Source of the DNA: Ascochyta rabiei
Taxonomy: Eukaryota > Ascomycota > Dothideomycetes > Pleosporales > Didymellaceae
Reading direction: 5' to 3'
Length of the DNA stretch: 64,000 bases
NCBI RefSeq assembly: GCF_004011695.2
Contig: NC_082423.1
Location: 806,001 to 870,000, forward strand
Below the pieces are notes generated by a model. That model saw nothing but the letters and a program-made list of their open reading frames with translations, was not told the DNA's origin and did no database searches. A program made the translations under genes and the position numbers. Position 1 is the stretch's first letter. Each line of letters starts with the position of its first letter. Below, in pieces: positions 47,201 through 58,220 of the stretch.

Positions 47201-49720
47201 AGTGCAGCTATACAGTGCTTACATCTATTAAATAAGATTTGTTGCTTTTTCTAGTTAATGTGTAGATTATGCTCTTGTAACTATAGTAGTCCTAATATAA
47301 CATTGTAGGCAGCTGTCCTAAGAATGTTAAGGTCTAACTTCTCTTTATAGTTGTATATCTTTAGGAGGGCACCTTAAACTTTAAGCGTAATCCTTTCTTC
47401 CCCTAGTATTAGTCCTCTGTTAGCTACTTGTAATAGGTACAGTTCTTCTTTATACTATAGTTAAAGTCTAGCTTCTTCTACTACTATACAGGATATGTAG
47501 TTCCCCTAGGCTTCTAAGTCTAATAATACTAATAGCTCTACTCTATTTAGTATAATAGTGAGCTTAATAAGGCAATTAGTCCTAATAGAATTGATAGATT
47601 AATCCCTGGCGCTCTTAGGCGCTGTCCTAAAAAAGACTTGTCTTTAAATCTGTTATGTTCCTTATGTCCTTAGTGAACCTTACAGTCCTAATTTAGGCAG
47701 TTCTGCTAGTGCGTATTATAGCACTGTCTATTAACTACTAGCTATATCTAAATAATTGCTTAAGGGTCTTCTGTTCTAGGAAAGTAGGCATAGTTGTGTT
47801 TGTTAATAAGGTGTATTTTATACAAGTTGTTCTTACAGTTGTACTACTACGCGCAACAAGAGGTGTATTCCTTAGGGAACTATCTGTTGTTAATCTTAGT
47901 GTTGTAGTGTACTTTGCATAGGTTATTACCGTAAGCTGTCTACATAAGGTCTCTATGTCTAGGATTCCTAATGTCTAGACTGTACTAGGGTTATAGGCTG
48001 GCTAAAGGCAACTGCAGGTGCTGTTACATTCGTTCGCTACTACGCTGTAGTTCCTTTTCGCACCATAGTTAGTCTTTAGCTTCTTTAAGATCTTTTAAAG
48101 CATTGTAGCAGTTAGTATTGTCTTCTTTAAGTTGTCTAACAAGCCTATTAATAGTTAGGTTGTACTTGCTGTATTCTAAGTCTTCCTTATAACAGACAAG
48201 CTCCTTACACTACTACGCGTAAGCTACTTTATTTTATTAACATGCATGTTCTATTCTACAACAGTTATGTTGCTGTTGTTAAGTGCTAGTTCCTTTAACT
48301 GTTAAAGGTTAAGGACTATCTAAGAGGTTGTCTATCTTGTGTTAATAGTCCTTTGTCTCTTTATATAGTATTCTAACGTTATTAAGCATAGCTTGTTCTG
48401 TAGCAATGTCTTCTAGTTTACGTTTAAGAACCATAAGTTCCTTACCTTTAAGGCTGAAGTATTAACTTCCTTACCTTTAAAATAGTCTGCTGTGCCTTTT
48501 ACCTATTTTAATAACGTTTCTATCTATATAGCATTTAATTGCCTTATAGTAGTAATTGCTATTAGTAATTATTTCTCCTTTATCTTCTACGGGGTTGTAG
48601 TAAGGAGTTGCCACACAAATAGGAGGTTTAATGTATTTGTTATTGTCCTTAGGATTAGACTCTAGGTCTTCTATAAGTCGTCCTATGTCATTAGTAACTA
48701 CTTCCTAGTTACTAGCATCTGCAGTATTGTTATTGCAGGTAAGAACATTAAGCTGTTAAAGAACCTTATTCTTTATCTTACAGTCTCTTATAAAGTAGCC
48801 TAGTTTACTATAGTTGTAGCAGTCCTTACTACCGTCCTTGTAGAAGTAGTGTCCTCTTCTACCCTTCGCGTTCCACTGTCCTAGTAGCAGTCCTTTATTA
48901 AGGTTTAAGAGGTCTATAGCCTCTAGTCTAAAGTATCCACTCTGCGTGTTACTGTAGATGCGTTAGCCAGTGTTAGGCTAATAACGTCCTCCTTGTTGTC
49001 CTTAGTTTAGGTTGTTGCGCTATTAGTTCTGTAGTAGGCAATTGCTAGTAATAGTAATAACACGCGTTCTTAGGTTGTTATAAAGCTCTTACTAAAGTTT
49101 ATATAGTTATATATTAATATTAATAGAGGTATTAATAAGGTTATTAAGGTTGTTAGTACTTATGCTGGTGCGTATAAGTTCCTCCTTAACTTTAGGCTTT
49201 AGTCCTTGTCTAAACATAGTTATTAGAGCAGTATTGTCCTAGTTAGTGTTAGCAGCAAGCTGCTAAAACTCTGCGGCGTAATTAGTAGCTAACTTGTCCT
49301 GCTTAATCTTCTAAATGTTACGTTAAGTAATAGTAGGTTTGTTAGAGACTCTAAAGATTGGCTTAATCTTCTCCTTAAAGTTGTTAAAGTTATTTATCTA
49401 TTTATCTACTTTAGCTAGTGCGTTACTAGCTTAAAACTGTTGCACAAAAGGTTTAATCTATTAGAAAGCTTTGCTACGCATATAGCTAGTAATAAGGACT
49501 ACTTGTTTGTCTATAGGAACCTTCTTACCCTAGAAGGTAAAGAAGAGGTCCTACTATATAAGCTAGTTGTTAAGCTTATTACGCTCTCTATAGTATTAAT
49601 CTAGTTTATTAACGTTTATAACGCTTAAGGTGTAGACATTTCTGTCTGTGTCTACATCTATGCTAGAGCTGCTAGGGGTAGCATAAGATCCTGTAGTACT
49701 TATCTTAGGGGTGTTTAAAA
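44285..49720 (-). pseudogene. RIP-broken gag-pol of family B copy 2
   Basis: Mirror image of copy 1. The best preserved piece is an RT fragment at 46285-46515 (LDRTIVVYLNNILVYSK, with Asn at the catalytic Asp pair). The zinc-knuckle region lies near 48790-48830, integrase blocks around 45000-45300 and a chromodomain remnant near 44330. Stops are so frequent that only short pieces remain open. Confidence 0.85.
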
Positions 49721-50214
49721 TGTTAAGTTTTACACTTTAGACAAAGTCTGTAAGTAATTGTTTAATTAGGTCTTAGGGATAAGTACGTGTAGGGGTTCTT
49801 AAAGGGGTAGTTGTCTAGTTAAAGACTGTAGTAACTAGGGTTGTAAGAAAGAGTATAGAGTAGACTATCTGTTTTACAAGTAGGGTTAAGATATTCTAAT
49901 AACAAAGTTAATTAATAAAGTTAAACACAAACTATAAAGGTTATGTTCCTATAATCTATATACTAAGGAGATATAATACTTATTAATAAGTAACTAGAGT
50001 TAGTCTAATAAAATATATAAGGGTGCTTATAAATAAGCATATTGTACTATGCTTATTAATAAGTAGTTATGTGTGTTATGCTTGTTAACAAGCAGTTATA
50101 TAACAACCCTAGGTGTTCTGTCTTTCTCTACTTGTCGTTCCTTTAGGGAGGAGTTAGGGGTTTGGTTGGACGATACTTATTGCTGTGCTGCTCCCTCTAC
50201 ACAGGATCGTAACA
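49721..50214 (-). repeat. Family B copy 2, 5' LTR (494 bp)
   Basis: On the plus strand it starts TGTTAAGTTTTACAC and ends GGATCGTAACA, followed by the duplicated GTTAC. Confidence 0.95.
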
Positions 50215-50219
50215 GTTAC

Positions 50220-50351
50220 CTTACGCTCTACTAGCTCTCCTACAGGTAGGTTGTCTTAGTCCCTCTCTAAAGATAGTAAGTCTAGATAATTTAGTTTAAG
50301 ACTTATAGTAGCTTAGGTCTATCTTTAATTATAATATAAGAGTAATTAGAA
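50220..50351. other. Family A leader between its 5' LTR and nested copy 2
   Basis: 132 bp of AT-rich outer-element sequence that would hold the primer binding site and start of the gag leader on the minus strand. I do not recognise a specific tRNA match. Confidence 0.5.
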
Positions 50352-50553
50352 TATAAAGAGTGTATAAAGCAATTATAAGAAAGGATAGGGTTAAAGAGGA
50401 TAGTAGGTGTATTAAGGTACGTAGTGTGTAGTAATAAGACTAATTACTAGAGTATTAGTAATAACCTCTAACACCTTTATATAGTCTAGGCTGGCTAGCC
50501 CTATAGTAGCTCGCCAAGACTGGCAGAGGTACCTCTAGGCCCAGCGCCTAACA
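50352..50553 (-). repeat. Family A 5' LTR (202 bp)
   Basis: Same length as the other LTR. Its plus-strand start reads TATAAAG where the other copy reads TGTAAAG. The differences I compared are all transitions. Confidence 0.9.
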
Positions 50554-50805
50554 TTAGGGACTAGGAGACTATAAAGTATAAATAGAGTGTAATCTAATTT
50601 AATATTAATACTATATAATATAATATAACACAATATAAAATACTATTTAAAAAAAATAAAAAATAAGCTAGAGTCTCTGTACACCCTATGGTTTCTACAA
50701 AGAAGGGAAAACACTATAGAACTACTACTATCTACACTACTAGCAGACCTTCTACACCAGCTCTACAGCCAAGGATTTAACAAGTGAGAAGAAAGGGGAT
50801 TAGCT
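50554..50805 (+). repeat. Right part of the same tandem array, immediately 3' of the phospholipase D gene
   Basis: Starts with the duplicated TTAGG, continues GACTAGGAGACTATAAAG and reaches a third copy of the AATAAGCTAGAGTCTCT unit near 50662. Removing the outer element restores a spacing of about 245 bp to the second copy. The copy ends less than 100 bp from the stop codon of the phospholipase D gene. Confidence 0.85.
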
Positions 50806-50876
50806 TAGTTGCTAGGCGTTTGTTAGTTCTCTGGATCTAGAAAGTAGAGCGGGGAGAGTGCAAAGGGGGGGACTCA

Positions 50877-53800
50877 CTAAATCTCCAACGGTGCTATCTG
50901 ATCGACATTGTACAACCAGCCACCGCCCTTTTCCTCCGTCTCGAGCCAGTCGTACGGCCAGAGCACCAGGTGGCCCTGCACGAGGTCCATGAGCGTCTTT
51001 GCGTCTTCCTTGCCGAGCATGCTGTCTGCGTCGGTGGCGTGGAAGGCGCGGGAGGAGGATTTGGTGGTGGCGCGGCGGCGGCTGCGCTTGGAGCCCATGG
51101 TGTTGCGGTGGGAGAAGTTCGGGCCATTGGACTGCTTGGTGGGTTCGCTGATGGTTACGTTGCGGGCGCGTGGTGCGTCGTTGTGGTTGGAGGGGTGGTA
51201 GGGGTCGTTTTCTGGGACGGGTGGGGCGGCGGGGAAAGTGTAGGTTCGGTCGGGGAGAGATGCGTTCATGGGAGATACGATCGAGTCGTCCGCCGGCCTT
51301 GCTGAGTGCGGGTGCTTTTCGTTGAACTGCTCGCCGATGTTGTTGTTGTTGTTGTTTGTATCAAGCTTGAGCCCCTCCTTTACACGCTTCTCCTGCTCGT
51401 GTGCCCACTGCTCGACAGCGCCCGTCTTGCTGGGCGAGGCGTTGTCGGAATTGTTGGCGACCTTTTCTGAGAACTTCTCGCCCAGAGCGCCGACTTGCTT
51501 GCCTACGTTGCCGGCCGCGAGCCCGATTTTCTCGGTCATGCCGGTGCCGGGTGGGCCAGTTTTACCGGGCGCGTCTTGGGTGCGTTGGTTCTGCGACTTC
51601 CCACCACCTTGCATCTGTGAGAAGCGGGCGGCGAAGGCAGTGTACTCTTGGTATTCCTTCCATGTCTTCACCTCGTTGTCAGGCTGGCAGCGGAACACTT
51701 GGCGAAAAAGTTTGGTGTTGTTCTCGGCGACTTGGTGCCAGGTGTCGAGGAAGAAAGAGTCGTTGATTGGGTCGCGCATACAGTCTTCTGTTACGATGGG
51801 CCGTCTCATTTCTGCAAGAAGAGGGTTGATGACGTTTGAGGAAGCGCCGCTAAACGTGCGCTGTAGCGGCGGGCCGCCAATGTCTGTATCGTCCATCACG
51901 GGCAGGGCAGGGAGTTGACTGAGCTGCGTCAGGCCCAGCTTTTGCGTGTCCATACGAGGCAGCCTGGGTGGCGGGAGGCCGGCATAGCCTTCGGTCGGAC
52001 CGCAGCTGCTTGCGCTAGCTTTTGTGCCTGTGGTGTTGCTACGACCTCGACTTTTTATGGTTGAGTTTCGCTTCGGCGCGTCCTTGACGGCAAGGCCCTC
52101 GGGAGCCACGTCGGAAAGCAGCTTTTCATGCCCGTGAGGGTCAAGGAAGGTGTCGCGACCGCGAGTGAGGCTCGGCTCACGAATGTTCAAGTCGCGCATG
52201 TGATCCACGCCCTCTCCACGAACATCCTTTTCGTGTGTCTCATTGCGTGTCACGCGAGAATCAGAGGACGGCTTCTTGTTGCTTTGGAGATGAGGGTTCC
52301 TGTCCTGTGCCCAATCGAAGTCGTGGTTGAAGCTGTGCAGCATCTCAGCGCGTTCGAGCAGCTCTTCCTGCGCGCGAGCGTGGTTCTCCGAAAGCTTCTG
52401 CTCGGTAGCACGATCAGCGGTCGGGGAAGAGGGAGAGGAGGACTCGGTCTGGAAAGCGGTGCTATCGGCGTCCGACATCTGACTAGCCCACTCCTCCTCG
52501 GAGATGTGGTCGACGTCGACTCCCAGATGTTCGCGCATCAAGCGCATGCGCAGAGTGTGAGGGAACTTGCCGACCTTGTAGGGTTGGCCTGCCATGTACG
52601 AGTCGAGCACTTCAGTATCTCGCACGATGGCAGCGACCTCGGAGTCGCGAGAGCCCAGCATGGATCGTTCGTTGATGTTGGCAGACCCGATGATGGCAAC
52701 GCGGTCGTCGACCACCATGATCTTGGCGTGGATGTACAGTTGCTCTGTGACGAGCATCTTGTTGGCTCCAATCTCACCCCACGACCTCAAAGCGTAGAAC
52801 TGGATGTAGTCCTCTGGTTCGATGTTGGCAGCTCGAAGGCGGCCAAAGATGGACGTCTCTCCACGGCAGATGCTGTGGTATTGGCACGTCATGATGAGAC
52901 GGACACTGCTGCCGTCTTGCTCGTCGACAGTGTTCTGATATCCCGGCATCAGCGGGAGGATGATGCACGCGCGCCAATCCTCGTCGTTTGCGTGTGCGCG
53001 CTTGATGCGGTCAACGATAGCATCGTTGATCTTGTTCTCGATCTTGGTGCCCAAGACATCGCTGCTGCTGATGTAAAACTGGTTCTCAATGTACACAAAG
53101 TGTTCTGACGTCGCGATCATCTGGACGTAGGCGTTCATGATGCTGTGCTCGACCTTGTTCGGAGTACCGAGCGACCAAGCGCACGCAGAGCGTAGAATCT
53201 GGACTTCACACGTGCCTTCGAGCCCGAGGGCTTCAATGTCGGCAGGATTGAAGTCTGGTGGGGGAAGGAGGAACGGCGTAGGTCGAGATGGCTTGCGTTG
53301 GCGGAGCAGGTAGTTCCATCGCTGAACGAAATGGCGAGTGAGATCACGAGCTGGCTGGCCGACAATCTGCATACCGATGTCGTGCCACGGCATCCTCGGG
53401 ACCTTGCTGCGGTCGTACATTTCCTCGTAAGGCTTGTCGAGGTTGAAGAAGTCCTGGACGCGAGGGTTGGAGTAGTCTTTTCCGGGCCATAGCTGGCAGT
53501 GGTCCGCATCCTTGGGGGCATTGCTGTCCAGCTCGAAGCCTGTCAGCTTGTCGTCTACTACGACGTGCTGTGGTGTATCCCAGCGGCCGAAGCACAAGTC
53601 GACACCGCCGCAGAAGGCTATCGTGTGGTCCACGACGCAAATCTTCTCGTGGTGGGACCAGAAGAAGGTGTTCTGACGGATCTGGTTGGGCGATCGCTGC
53701 ACGAACACGTTGGGGTGAAGATCGAGCAGCGAGAACTTTGAGTATTCCGAGTCGATGGGGATGGCGGCTCCGATGTTGCGGTACATGATGACAAAGATCT

Positions 53801-56571
53801 TGACACCTTCTTGAGCCTTGCGCTGGAGCAGGCGGTCCAGCCTCCACTTCTGACTGATGGCAGCTGGACGACGCAAGTACAGCTCGGGGCTGAGCCACCA
53901 GTCGTGAATGTAGATGACGTCGCGAGCCATGCTGATGGCGCGAGAGACGTTCCACATGTAGTCTCGGCCGTCGACGAGCCATTGGGCGTAGATCTTCCTT
54001 CGCACGGGAGCAAAGCTGTCGAATCGCTGGCGCTTCGACCATGGTGTGTTGCTCATCATGAACGTGATGGACTCCTCGAATTGCTGGAGCATCTTGTCGT
54101 TCCTCGCGAGGAGCTTCATCTTGCGCTCCGAGTTGACGAGCTTCAGCTGATGATGGCCCGTCGCCGATGCTTTGGCTTCGCTCGCAACCTGTCGTGCTTT
54201 CTTGTCCTTGAGCTTACCCGAGGACTTTGACTCGAGATTGAAGTTGGAGTCGACCAGGAAGACGTCGTACACGTTCATTTCTTCTGGAGAGTCGACGCAA
54301 ACAATGTAGCTGTGCCGGACGAGGAACCACTTGGGCCAGTGTCGAGTCATCATGGGCATGGGCGCCCACCTCTTCCGCGCATCGATACCCTTGGATGACT
54401 TGATCATCATGTGACCTTCCTTCCCGTGGTAGCCGCCCTCGGCCGCTAAGCGCACACCGAGGGCAGAGAGCTCGAGGAACTTGCACAGCCGGTTGCTATC
54501 CGGACGGAAGATCAGAAACTGGATCAAGCCCCTGACGTATGCTTCGAGCTTCTTCCGTTGTCGCTCGTGGTGGTTCTGTTTCGAGTTCAGGGGCTGGCCG
54601 ACGGCACCGGCGAAGCTGCCCTGTCGTGCCGCAAGCTGAGCGATAGCACCCGTGGTTGGATCTGGGCTCCCTATGCTTGACTTGCTCCGGTGGAGGGCAA
54701 AGGAGGATTTGCGTCTCTTGGCCCTCGAGGGACGATCGGTGGCGCTTGCATCGCCGTCGGTAGCTGCCCCGCCAGCAGCAGCGGCCTCGTCGTCGTCGTC
54801 CCCTTCGTCATCCAAAGCCCCGTAGCCTCTGATGCCTCGGAGGTAGGGCACGACGCTTCGGGGGAATCGAGGCAGCTTGCCTCGGGGGTCGTCCTTGTCG
54901 GTGGTGGAGACGCGGCTGCGGAAGGAGTCGTGCTTCTCCTGGACCTTGAACTTGAGATGCAGGTTGGCGAAGTCAGCGACGGTCCGGTAGACGACCCACT
55001 TCATTCGCGTCAGGCCACTGCCGTACTCGAGCTCGATGCGCAGAGGGGTGTGGCGGTCGCCGTCCTTGTCTCTCGACTTGTCGGCATCGGTGATGGTGAC
55101 CTTGAGCTGCTCCAGCAGGACGGGGATGCGCTTGTGGCCGTGCTCGTCGCGCTGGAACATGCTGGCCAGGAAGAGGGCGGCGGGGGCACCGGCGAGCAGC
55201 TCGGCCATCAACTCGGCCGACTTTGCATGGTCGACTTGGCGTTCTGCCTTTGCCCGGTTGCCGAGCAGCTTCAGACTGTTCTTGATGGACTTCCACTTCT
55301 GGGCGCTGAGACTCGAGGTGCGCTCGCTGCGCATGCGCCATGCTGGGCGGCGGTCGGTGGTGGTGGGGTCGGCCTCGTCTGCGTTTGGATCGTGTCGGCG
55401 CAGTCCGCCGTAGGAGAGGCCTCGCGCGCTGTGCAGGCCTCGTGACCAGGCGCTCTCCTTGTTCCCCATGCGCGAGCGGCCCTCGTCTTCGGAGTAGCCC
55501 TGGCGCTCGTTCTCGGGGATCTCGCTCATGGTGCCTCTCCGCAGGAAGGTGGGGCGGGTGGAGGAGGTGGGGGTGGCGGTGGGCGAGTCTCGCGAGAAGT
55601 AGCTGGTCTGCTTGGGGGTGGTGGGGGCGGTCTGGATGCCGGTGCCAGCGGCGGCGGCGGCGGCAGCCTCTCCGTCGAACCATCGGCGGCTCCTCTTGCG
55701 CTTCTGCGTGGGCTTCGAGGCGGCCTCGCCGGCACTGGACTCGGCGTCGGCGTCGGCGTCGGCTTCGCTGTCGTGGTTGCCGTCGAAGCGGAACTCGTCG
55801 CGCTCGTTGGCTGGCGACAAGGGGCCATGGGGGGACTGGGCGTGGGGCGAAGCGGTTCCCACTGGGTTCGCGCTGTGGCTTCTTCCGTGGCTCTGCATGG
55901 GGGCGGCCAGGGCCCTCAGCTTGCCCATGAGCGTCGAGTCGTCTCTGTTCCTGGGCTTTGGCTTTGCGTCGTCGGCCTCCCACGACTGTTGGCGGGAGCT
56001 TGGCGCGGCCATGTCTGGGCCGTAGGTGGCGGGGCGGGCAAACTGGACGCTCTTTCGCTCCTTGGGGGCGCTTGCGTCGACGGGCTCGCCGTCGGCGGTG
56101 GGGATCCTCGAGACGGGGGCAAAGGGCGGGTAGTAGGAGCTGGTCGAGGCATGGGAGGCGTGGGACGAGGGCTTGGGGGCGCTGGGGGCGCGGGGGGCGC
56201 GGGGGCGCGGGGGGCGCGGGGGGCGCGGGGGGCGCGGGGGCAGCGTGGTCGATGGCCTCGACGTGCTGGGTCGGCGCGGCGTGGGCGGTGCTGGGGGCGA
56301 GTGCGGGTGCTGGGAGGGGCGCGTACACGGGCGTGTGGAAGGGGAACTCGCTGGGCTCCTGGGCGGACAGCGGCGAGCCCGTGGGTGCTGAGCGGGTGAT
56401 CTTGGGGGCGCCGTTGGTCGGGGCGTGCATCTCCTCCTGCAAGCCGGGGCTGCGGGCGGGCGAGGGGCTGGCCGGGGCTGCTGCTGTGTCGGTGCGGGCG
56501 CGGTAGTCGAGGAACGTCGCGGCGGGCTGGTCGGCGGGCGAGGACGAGGACGGGGGCGGGGACGAGGCCAT
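50877..56571 (-). CDS. SPO14: Phospholipase D1 (Spo14 type), with a frame switch in an N-terminal proline repeat
   Basis: Hydrolyses phosphatidylcholine to phosphatidic acid at membranes. The body frame runs to the stop at 50877 and carries a PX-like region (about 54970-55080), a PH-like region and the two HKD catalytic motifs: HHEKICVVD (53631-53660) and HAKIMVVDD (52705-52733), the latter followed by IGSANINERS. The likely start is the ATG at 56571 (MASSPPPSSSSPADQPAATF), in a different frame from the body. The two frames meet in an imperfect 9-bp C-rich Ala/Pro repeat at 56178-56243, where units of 8 and 9 bp alternate. A net change of -1 or +2 nt there would join them, and no intron explains it. 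The body frame also stays open far upstream, overlapping the neighbouring gene; I regard that as chance in GC-rich DNA. Expected length is about 1,900 residues. Confidence 0.85.
56178..56243 (-). repeat. Imperfect 8/9-bp C-rich repeat where the PLD frame switches
   Basis: On the minus strand, GCG followed by five or six C is repeated about seven times. Units with six C are in frame (Ala-Pro-Pro); units with five C shift the frame. Confidence 0.85.
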
Positions 56572-56654
56572 GTTGCTGGCTGTCCGCCCTGTCTCTGGGT
56601 GCGGTGCGGTGCGGTGCTGTGGTTGCGTGCGGCTGTTGTTTGGTTGCGCGCTGG

Positions 56655-56720
56655 CCTGGCTCGTGGCTCGTGGCTCGTGGCTCGTGGCTCGTGGCTCGTG
56701 GCTCGTGGCTCGTGGCTCGT
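56655..56720 (-). repeat. 7-bp tandem repeat upstream of PLD
   Basis: Plus-strand unit CTCGTGG (GTGGCTC) is repeated about eight times, in the divergent promoter some 85-150 bp upstream of the PLD start. Confidence 0.9.
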
Positions 56721-56810
56721 TAGACTACCATGGCCTTGGACGGTGACATGGACATGGTGTGTGTGTGTGTGTGCGCGTATTCGACCGCTCTCACTGCGCC
56801 GTGACAGCAG

Positions 56811-56912
56811 CACTGCAAAGGACAAGGCAAACAGGAGCACTGCAAAGCACAAGGCAAACAGGAGCACTGCAAAGCACAAGGCAAACAGCAGCACTGAAAA
56901 GCACAAGGCAAG
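56811..56912 (+). repeat. 27-bp tandem repeat in the divergent promoter
   Basis: Almost four copies of a unit beginning AGCACTGCAAAG(G/C)ACAAGG. A (GT)n run precedes it at about 56756-56772. Confidence 0.9.
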
Positions 56913-57167
56913 AGGACAGCGCACACGGGCTACGATACGATGCTCCCAAACGTCGTCGTCAACCCGGGGCCGCACACGTAGCAGGCGTTGGCCAGTTCGA
57001 CGTGGGACCCTCTTGGCCCCATCACCGGCCAATCTAGCGGAACCCCTTGCTCTCCGCCTTGCTGACCGCCTTGGCCCTCTGACCGCCTTGGCCTCTGACC
57101 GCCTTGGCCTCGTCCAGCTCGACTTGACCCTCTGACCGCCTTGGCCCTCTGTGCAGCTCGACCTACA

Positions 57168-58220
57168 ATGGCAGCCACCAACAATCCCCTCGAGCACACG
57201 CACGCCTCCACCCCTCCCACCCTCTCCGCCCAGACCTTCACCATCGCCGGCATCCTCGTCACCGTCCATGGCCTCGCCGAGCTCCCCTCCGACGTCTCCT
57301 CCCTCGCCTGCCTCTGGCTGCTGAACCCCCGCCTCCAGACAAAAGAGGCCATGGCCCCCACCGCCGCCCACATCATCTCCGCCTGGAACGCCCACCCCAA
57401 GCGTGCATCCAAAGGCCTCATCGCCGCAGCCTTCGACCAGCGCAACCACGGCTCGCGCCTCGTCGATAAACTACACAACGAGGCATGGCGTCAGGGCAAC
57501 CCGCGCCACGCCCAGGACATGTTCAGCTGCTACCACGGCACCGCAACAGACTGCTCGCACCTCATCCATCATCTCGAGAGCTACATCTTCCACACCCCGT
57601 CCTCGCCCAGCATCACCAACCACTTCGCCCTCGGTATCTCGCTCGGCGGACACGCCACCTGGCACTGTCTTCTCTCCGACCCCAGGATCACTGCCGGCGT
57701 CGTCGCCATTGGCTGCCCAGACTACACACGCCTCATGACAGACCGCGCCCGCCTCTCCAAGCTCCCAACCTACACCGACACCTCGCCGCCGGGGTGCGAG
57801 TTCCTCGGGAGCAAACACTTCCCCCGTGCGCTCCAGGACGCCGTCGCCCACTACGATCCTGCAGGCCTCCTCCTCCCCGGCGCCTTCAACCCCACGGGCG
57901 CAGACCCCGAGCCCTCCGAGGCAGCACTGGACCGGTTCAAGACACTCGCCAGCGAACGGCTGGGCGGGAAACAGATACTCAACCTAAGCGGGCGAGACGA
58001 CAAACTGGTGCCCTATGCCGCCGCCGAGCCCTTCTTGAAGGAATTCAAGCAGCTGTTGAGCGACCACCCCACCCTGGACATAGCCTTCGAAGACGTCCTC
58101 TTCGACGGCGTCGGACACGCCTTTCCAAAACAAATGGCAGACAAAGCCGCCCACTGGCTCTGCCACATCCTGGCCAACGAAGACGGCCCTGCCCAAGGGC
58201 GGCGTGGAAGCAAGATGTAG
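57168..58220 (+). CDS. Alpha/beta hydrolase
   Basis: A single exon of 350 residues starts at ATG 57168 (MAATNNPLEHTHASTPPTLS). The nucleophile elbow is LGISLGGHA with Ser158; the likely acid is Asp277 or Asp278 (SGRDDKLVPY) and the base His317 (DGVGHAFPKQ), all in the order expected for the fold. AAFDQRNHGSR upstream resembles the oxyanion and lid region of esterase-like members. There is no signal peptide or membrane anchor, so it is probably cytosolic. The substrate cannot be deduced; esterase, thioesterase or peptidase activity is possible. It is divergent from PLD, but a shared lipid role is only a guess. Confidence 0.88.
   Translation: MAATNNPLEHTHASTPPTLSAQTFTIAGILVTVHGLAELPSDVSSLACLWLLNPRLQTKEAMAPTAAHIISAWNAHPKRASKGLIAAAFDQRNHGSRLVDKLHNEAWRQGNPRHAQDMFSCYHGTATDCSHLIHHLESYIFHTPSSPSITNHFALGISLGGHATWHCLLSDPRITAGVVAIGCPDYTRLMTDRARLSKLPTYTDTSPPGCEFLGSKHFPRALQDAVAHYDPAGLLLPGAFNPTGADPEPSEAALDRFKTLASERLGGKQILNLSGRDDKLVPYAAAEPFLKEFKQLLSDHPTLDIAFEDVLFDGVGHAFPKQMADKAAHWLCHILANEDGPAQGRRGSKM

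Larger units (their letters stand above)
43184..50214 (-). mobile_element. Nested Ty3/Gypsy chromovirus-type element, family B copy 2 (minus)
   Basis: The 7031-bp element has 494-bp LTRs at 43184-43677 and 49721-50214 and the 5-bp duplication GTTAC at 43179-43183 and 50215-50219. It is the same family as 29804-36836 in the opposite orientation: internal landmarks match in mirrored order (RT fragment near 46300-46515, zinc knuckle near 48800, antisense frame at 43778-44284). A pyrimidine tract at 43678-43698 is the polypurine tract of the minus strand. It is inserted in the outer element about 135 bp after that element's 5' LTR, near the start of its gag. It looks more heavily RIP-mutated than copy 1. 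Confidence 0.95.
29186..50553 (-). mobile_element. Outer Ty3/Gypsy-type LTR retrotransposon (family A), split by two nested insertions
   Basis: Two direct 202-bp LTRs (29186-29387 and 50352-50553) are flanked by the 5-bp duplication TTAGG (29181-29185 and 50554-50558). Subtracting two nested elements with their duplications leaves about 7.3 kb. The orientation is minus: gag, RT, RNase H and integrase remnants read on the minus strand, and a purine-rich tract (minus-strand sequence of 29388-29405) abuts the left LTR, which is therefore the 3' LTR. The uninterrupted target (GGTTAGGTACTAGGAGAC near 28931) survives in a neighbouring tandem-array copy and confirms the boundaries. All frames are broken by RIP-type stops. 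Confidence 0.92.
56572..57167. promoter_or_regulatory. Divergent promoter between PLD and the alpha/beta hydrolase
   Basis: The 596 bp between two divergent start codons are filled by four kinds of short tandem repeat (7-bp, GT, 27-bp, and a GACCGCCTTGGCC(CT)CT-like repeat at about 57060-57150). Both promoters must lie here. Confidence 0.6.

Noticed and set aside
54973..56571. Long minus-strand frame as a separate 532-residue arginine- and proline-rich protein
   Set aside because: Only its first roughly 115 codons are credible, as the N-terminus of phospholipase D; the rest is the out-of-frame reading of the PLD body.
56572..57449. Upstream extension of the phospholipase D body frame (about 290 codons)
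   Set aside because: It is antisense to the alpha/beta hydrolase and runs through 7-bp and 27-bp tandem repeats; GC-rich DNA keeps such frames open by chance.
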